NCBI GenBank assembly: GCA_034436375.1
Contig: DAOTVS010000231.1
Location: forward strand, 1-14,282
DNA: 14,282 nucleotides
Source: DAOTVS01 sp034436375
Lineage (GTDB): Bacteria > Chloroflexota > Anaerolineae > SpSt-313
Direction of reading: 5' to 3'
A model generated the notes under the pieces. That model was not told the origin of the DNA. It ran no database searches and saw nothing but the letters and a program-made list of their open reading frames with translations. The position numbers and the translations under genes were made by a program. Shown here piece by piece: positions 14,243 to 14,282 of this stretch; position 1 is the stretch's first letter; each line of letters starts with the position of its first letter.

Positions 14243-14282
14243 ATTCGGTTGCTGCCCCCTCCGGAGGGGGCAGCAACCGAAT
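14243..14282. repeat. Perfect 40-bp palindrome at the window end
   Basis: Positions 14243-14262 are the exact reverse complement of 14263-14282, centred on TCC/GGA with no spacer. It begins 53 bp upstream of the kinase start codon. It may be the terminator of a gene beyond the window, or an operator. Because the sequence stops exactly at the palindrome edge, what follows (for example a T-run) cannot be seen. Confidence 0.7.

Noticed and set aside
1..14282. CRISPR array, tRNA or rRNA genes, intact transposase
   Set aside because: I looked for regularly spaced repeats, tRNA T-loop patterns, rRNA segments and transposase motifs on both strands and saw none.

Overview
The window is a GC-rich bacterial chromosome segment. 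The style of its proteins suggests Chloroflexota (Anaerolineae/Caldilineae-like). The clues are a Tat-type sugar-binding lipoprotein with a Val/Lys/Glu-rich linker after the lipobox cysteine, a regulator joining a sigma-4-like HTH, an ATPase-like domain and a C-terminal receiver, and UMF1 and PAL-like NHL proteins. This assignment is inference; no rRNA or other taxonomic marker is present.

Layout. Positions 1-737 hold no convincing gene but are rich in structure: a small branched palindrome, a roughly 215-bp imperfect inverted repeat, a 158-bp MITE-like inverted-repeat element and a short piece resembling a dispersed repeat. On the + strand follow a two-repeat TIGR04076 protein (738-1343), a cytosolic NHL/PAL-like beta-propeller (TTG start at 1489, strong promoter), a secreted zinc amidase (2679-3578, near-consensus promoter and perfect terminator), and a UMF1-type MFS transporter (3762-5258) with two apparent extra hydrophobic segments. 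Convergent to these, on the - strand and read from high to low coordinates, is a carbohydrate-uptake cluster: solute-binding lipoprotein (10476-9028), MalF-like permease (8627-7698), MalG-like permease (7693-6776), a cytosolic NodB-type polysaccharide deacetylase (6556-5786) with its own promoter, and a small hypothetical protein (5689-5276). No ATPase gene is present, so the transporter presumably borrows one. Divergent from the binding-protein gene is an unusual HTH / ATPase-like / receiver regulator (10868-12055). Its 3' end overlaps by 44 bp the 3' end of a six-TM hybrid histidine kinase (14189-12012) carrying a pseudo-receiver and a true receiver.

How it may work. The cluster looks like uptake of an oligosaccharide followed by cytoplasmic deacetylation, with a signalling pair next door; a regulatory link is inference. 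Several near-consensus sigma-70 promoters (spacers of 17) are readable, as are several unusually perfect intergenic palindromes. The most striking of these is a 42-bp perfect stem between the binding-protein and permease genes.
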